A stretch of DNA of 6,680 nucleotides from OMIS01 sp044350895 (lineage in GTDB: Bacteria; Patescibacteriota; Microgenomatia; UBA1400; PJMF01). Below, in pieces: positions 5,467 through 6,680 of this stretch (the first letter of the stretch is position 1; every line of letters begins with the position of its first letter). The notes under the pieces are model-generated. The model was not told the origin of the DNA, searched no databases, and was given only the letters and a program-made list of their open reading frames with translations. Made by a program: the position numbers and the translations under genes. The stretch lies in NCBI GenBank assembly GCA_044350895.1, contig JBILGT010000035.1:1-6680 (forward strand). Direction: 5' to 3'.

Positions 5467-6441
5467 CTACGCCCAACTCGGCATCCACATTGCCGCTTTC
5501 TCGATCAGCGGCAGGAAGAGCCTCTCAAACAACCCCGGCTCCTCCGTACAGGGCGGCAAGCCCTGCACTCCACACCCGGTGGGCGGGGTGGGAACAGGGG
5601 TTGGCACCGTTGGCACTGTCGGCACCGTGGGCACGGTTGGCACTGTCGGCACCGTCGGTACCGTGGGCACTGTTGGCACTGTCGGCACAGTCGTCGGCGT
5701 TTCAGTGGCCGTGTCGGTGGCGGTCGCCGTGGGTGTATTGGTCGCCGTGTCAGTGGCGGTCGGTGTACTGGTGGCCGTGGGCGTGCTGGTCGCCGTGGCC
5801 GTTGCTGTCGGCGTTAACGTTACTACAGTCGGTACTGTGGGCACGGTTGGGACCGTCGGTACCGTGGGCACCGTTGGCACTGTCGGCACAGTCGTCGGTG
5901 TTTCAGTGGCCGTGTCGGTGGCGGTCGCCGTGGGTGTATTGGTCGCCGTGGCCGTCGGTGTCGCCGTGGGCGTACTGGTAGCGGGATTGTCATTCCAGCA
6001 GAACTCGATATGCGAAATTTCCGGAATCTTTCCACCATTCTCTGGACTGTGCAGCCCTGTATCACCAAATGACACTGAGGGAGGATTATAGACGAACGCA
6101 TTGGCTGCGTTCGCCCCCTTGACTACGACTGCGTCAAAACCAAAAGTAGACAACCAGTCAATAAATTTACCGTCCGCTGACATCACCAACGTGACGATAC
6201 CTTCAGAGAAAACATATTGACCAGATGGCGGTGGCTCCGGCTGTGGTTTAAAACCATTGTCGTACCCCAGATCTTGACAATTGGGGTTTCCATCCACAAT
6301 GATTGGGTCTACCGCGGCTGCCCATGCAGCAGACATCGCTGCCCACCAGAGGGCCAGCACAACCAATCCTACTGCCAATCCCCTCAGGATCCAGATCGCT
6401 GGATCACGAGGGCTAGGCCAAACTTGAAGTTTAGTACTCAT
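5467..6441 (-). CDS. Secreted/surface protein with globular two-Cys domain and mucin-like Thr/Pro stalk
   Basis: Taken from ATG 6441 this is a 324-residue exported protein of unknown function. Residues 1-20 are polar. A hydrophobic core at about 16-39 (AIWILRGLAVGLVVLALWW and following) ends in SAAWAAAVDP, a plausible signal-peptidase site. About residues 44-152 form a globular domain with FDAVVVKGANAANAFVYNP at 102-120, DTGLHSP at 127-133 and ISHIEFCW at 142-149. This pattern resembles a module I have seen in secreted bacterial proteins but cannot name. C55 and C148 may pair. Residues 154-281 are a stalk of two modules, each a Thr/Ala/Pro block followed by VPT repeats (7 and 10 copies), likely extended and possibly O-glycosylated. 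The end has C290, C298 and a hydrophobic stretch (LFERLFLPLIEKAAMWM), without LPxTG. An in-frame upstream GTG at 6543 also has a strong Shine-Dalgarno sequence; 6441 is preferred because it gives a normal signal peptide. The segment is G+C-richer than its neighbours. Confidence 0.8.
   Translation of the reverse strand: MSTKLQVWPSPRDPAIWILRGLAVGLVVLALWWAAMSAAWAAAVDPIIVDGNPNCQDLGYDNGFKPQPEPPPSGQYVFSEGIVTLVMSADGKFIDWLSTFGFDAVVVKGANAANAFVYNPPSVSFGDTGLHSPENGGKIPEISHIEFCWNDNPATSTPTATPTATATNTPTATATDTATETPTTVPTVPTVPTVPTVPTVPTVPTVVTLTPTATATATSTPTATSTPTATDTATNTPTATATDTATETPTTVPTVPTVPTVPTVPTVPTVPTVPTVPTVPTPVPTPPTGCGVQGLPPCTEEPGLFERLFLPLIEKAAMWMPSWA
5599..5688 (-). repeat. Ten 9-base tandem repeats encoding (VPT)10
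   Basis: Ten consecutive 9-base units encode VPT at residues 252-281 of the surface protein. Units differ mostly at third codon positions, so protein periodicity is stricter than DNA identity. The array is followed towards the C terminus by PVPTPPTGC. Confidence 0.9.
5651..5950. repeat. 99-base direct repeat, two copies 201 bases apart (97/99 identical)
   Basis: Copy one is 5651-5749 and copy two is 5852-5950. I find only two differences (5671 T against 5872 C, and 5698 C against 5899 T). Each copy spans the end of a VPT array and the adjoining Thr/Ala/Pro block. The 201-base offset equals 67 codons, so the frame is kept. Confidence 0.85.
5827..5889 (-). repeat. Seven 9-base tandem repeats encoding (VPT)7
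   Basis: Seven units encode VPT at residues 185-205 of the surface protein, then VVTLT leads into the second Thr/Ala/Pro block. It is three units (27 bases) shorter than the other array, so copy number changes without breaking the frame. Confidence 0.9.
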
Positions 6442-6450
6442 CTTGATCAT

Positions 6451-6457
6451 TCTCCTT
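6451..6457 (-). promoter_or_regulatory. Shine-Dalgarno sequence for the ATG at 6441
   Basis: AAGGAGA on the minus strand ends 9 bases before ATG 6439-6441 and only 0-1 bases before the other in-frame ATG at 6448-6450. It therefore favours the start at 6441 (MSTKLQVW). Confidence 0.7.
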
Positions 6458-6484
6458 GAAAAAAATTTGTCGTCGCTGTGGCGG

Positions 6485-6512
6485 GCTTTACCGTGCCGCC
6501 GAACGTTGTCAA
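6485..6512 (-). promoter_or_regulatory. Possible promoter for the short form of the surface protein
   Basis: A perfect TTGACA (minus strand, 6507-6512) is followed after 16 bases by TAAAGC (6485-6490), a poor -10. A transcript from here would begin near 6478 and carry only the 6441 start. The perfect -35 could be chance, since it lies in a stretch that is open in frame with the gene. Confidence 0.3.
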
Positions 6513-6540
6513 TGTTTGCTCCCCCTTGCGGGTTCGCTAG

Positions 6541-6554
6541 CACCAACACCTCCT
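6541..6554 (-). promoter_or_regulatory. Second Shine-Dalgarno with an in-frame GTG start at 6543
   Basis: AGGAGG on the minus strand (6549-6554) lies 5 bases before GTG 6541-6543, which is in frame with the surface protein and has no stop before it. Use would add 34 residues (with RRHGKARH and FFSRR) ahead of the signal peptide, giving 358 residues. The site is as good as or better than the one at 6451-6457, so both may be used. Confidence 0.45.
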
Positions 6555-6579
6555 TTTTTGAGTTAATAGAAAAAACGCG

Positions 6580-6608
6580 TTGGTAAATGTCACTGTTTTT
6601 GGGATAAA
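6580..6608 (+). promoter_or_regulatory. Possible promoter for the gene starting at 6653
   Basis: TTGGTA (6580-6585) and GATAAA (6603-6608) are 17 bases apart, each matching four of six consensus bases. The stretch 6555-6652 otherwise holds poly-A and poly-T runs and serves as a divergent intergenic region. Confidence 0.35.
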
Positions 6609-6638
6609 AAATAGCTGACGAGGTACTTTCTTTTTTGA

Positions 6639-6652
6639 AGAGGGAGTCCTCT
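6639..6652 (+). promoter_or_regulatory. Ribosome-binding site inside a small hairpin
   Basis: AGGGAG (6641-6646) is 6 bases before ATG 6653, a strong Shine-Dalgarno arrangement. The same bases lie in AGAGG-gagt-CCTCT (6639-6652), a 5-base-pair hairpin ending at the start codon that could partly mask the site. Confidence 0.5.
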
Positions 6653-6680
6653 ATGAAGTCGGAGAAGAAGTTTGAGTTGG
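6653..6680 (+). CDS. Start of an unidentified gene (3' end outside window)
   Basis: ATG at 6653 with a good ribosome-binding site opens a frame reading MKSEKKFEL before the window ends. A basic, charged N terminus is all that can be seen, so no function can be given. It is divergent from the surface-protein gene. Confidence 0.6.

Noticed and set aside
5599..5889. Repeat arrays considered as a CRISPR array
   Set aside because: The units are 9 bases, contiguous and coding (VPT), with no spacers of regular length and no cas genes nearby.
5579..6091. A long plus-strand open frame rich in Gly, Val, Thr and Ala over the repeats
   Set aside because: It is the antisense reading of the Thr/Pro stalk: a 9-base repeat without stops stays open in several frames. 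It has no ribosome-binding site or domain, and the minus frame has a signal peptide, globular head and good start.
5823..6101. A second minus-strand frame (Arg/Pro-rich) over the same repeats
   Set aside because: It is out of frame with the signal-peptide gene, low in complexity, and made open only by the repeat composition.
5288..6600. Surface-protein segment as a transposon or insertion sequence
   Set aside because: I found no terminal inverted repeats, target-site duplication, transposase or integrase. Only composition and the GCTAGC hexamers hint at a cassette.
1..6680. Recoding of TGA as Gly or Trp (known in some candidate phyla)
   Set aside because: All main genes read normally with TAA or TAG stops and no in-frame TGA at conserved Gly or Trp positions, so nothing here requires recoding.

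Overview
This 6.7 kb window is bacterial chromosomal sequence. Housekeeping genes (pyrH, gap) sit among genes I cannot name. An FemX/FemAB-type aminoacyltransferase indicates a peptidoglycan wall with peptide cross-bridges. The style of the proteins (compact FemX, a GAPDH with an altered cofactor pocket, a large orphan helical protein, a Thr/Pro-stalk surface protein) is what I would expect from a candidate-phylum bacterium such as Patescibacteria/CPR. That placement is inference from general resemblance and was not tested by any search.

Layout, left to right. (1) 2-271, plus: C-terminal end of a protein with one C-terminal membrane helix and a Lys-rich tail. (2) 332-1363 and 1381-2118, plus: an FemX-like transferase and UMP kinase (pyrH), probably one operon behind a TTGGTT-N16-TATAAT promoter. 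(3) 2115-3239, minus: a 374-residue soluble, helical protein of unknown function whose stop codon shares the palindrome TTAA with the pyrH stop. (4) 3352-4401, plus: glyceraldehyde-3-phosphate dehydrogenase (gap). It is divergent from (3), with two outward-facing -10 boxes in an inverted repeat. (5) 4407-5189, minus: a protein that appears to hold two winged-helix domains of the OmpR/PhoB C-terminal type, ending 5 bases from the gap stop. (6) 5190-5466: non-coding, with a minus-strand intrinsic terminator and several strong inverted repeats. (7) 5467-6441 (possibly to 6543), minus: a secreted or surface protein with signal peptide, a globular two-Cys domain, a mucin-like Thr/Pro stalk built from two repeat modules, and a hydrophobic tail. 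(8) 6653-6680, plus: first codons of another gene.

The left 5.2 kb and the surface-protein segment differ in style. The left part is A+T-richer; two of its promoters sit only a few bases from their start codons, and its ribosome-binding sites are weak. The surface-protein segment is clearly G+C-richer, has strong Shine-Dalgarno sequences, and has its own structured 3' region and terminator.

The points most worth following are: the loss of both NAD-specificity determinants in GAPDH; the surface protein, with a 97/99-base duplicated repeat and two possible starts; the 3'-region RNA with mutually exclusive folds; the tandem winged-helix protein; and the overlapping divergent promoter between the unknown gene and gap. 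No mobile-element, CRISPR, toxin or defence gene is visible.
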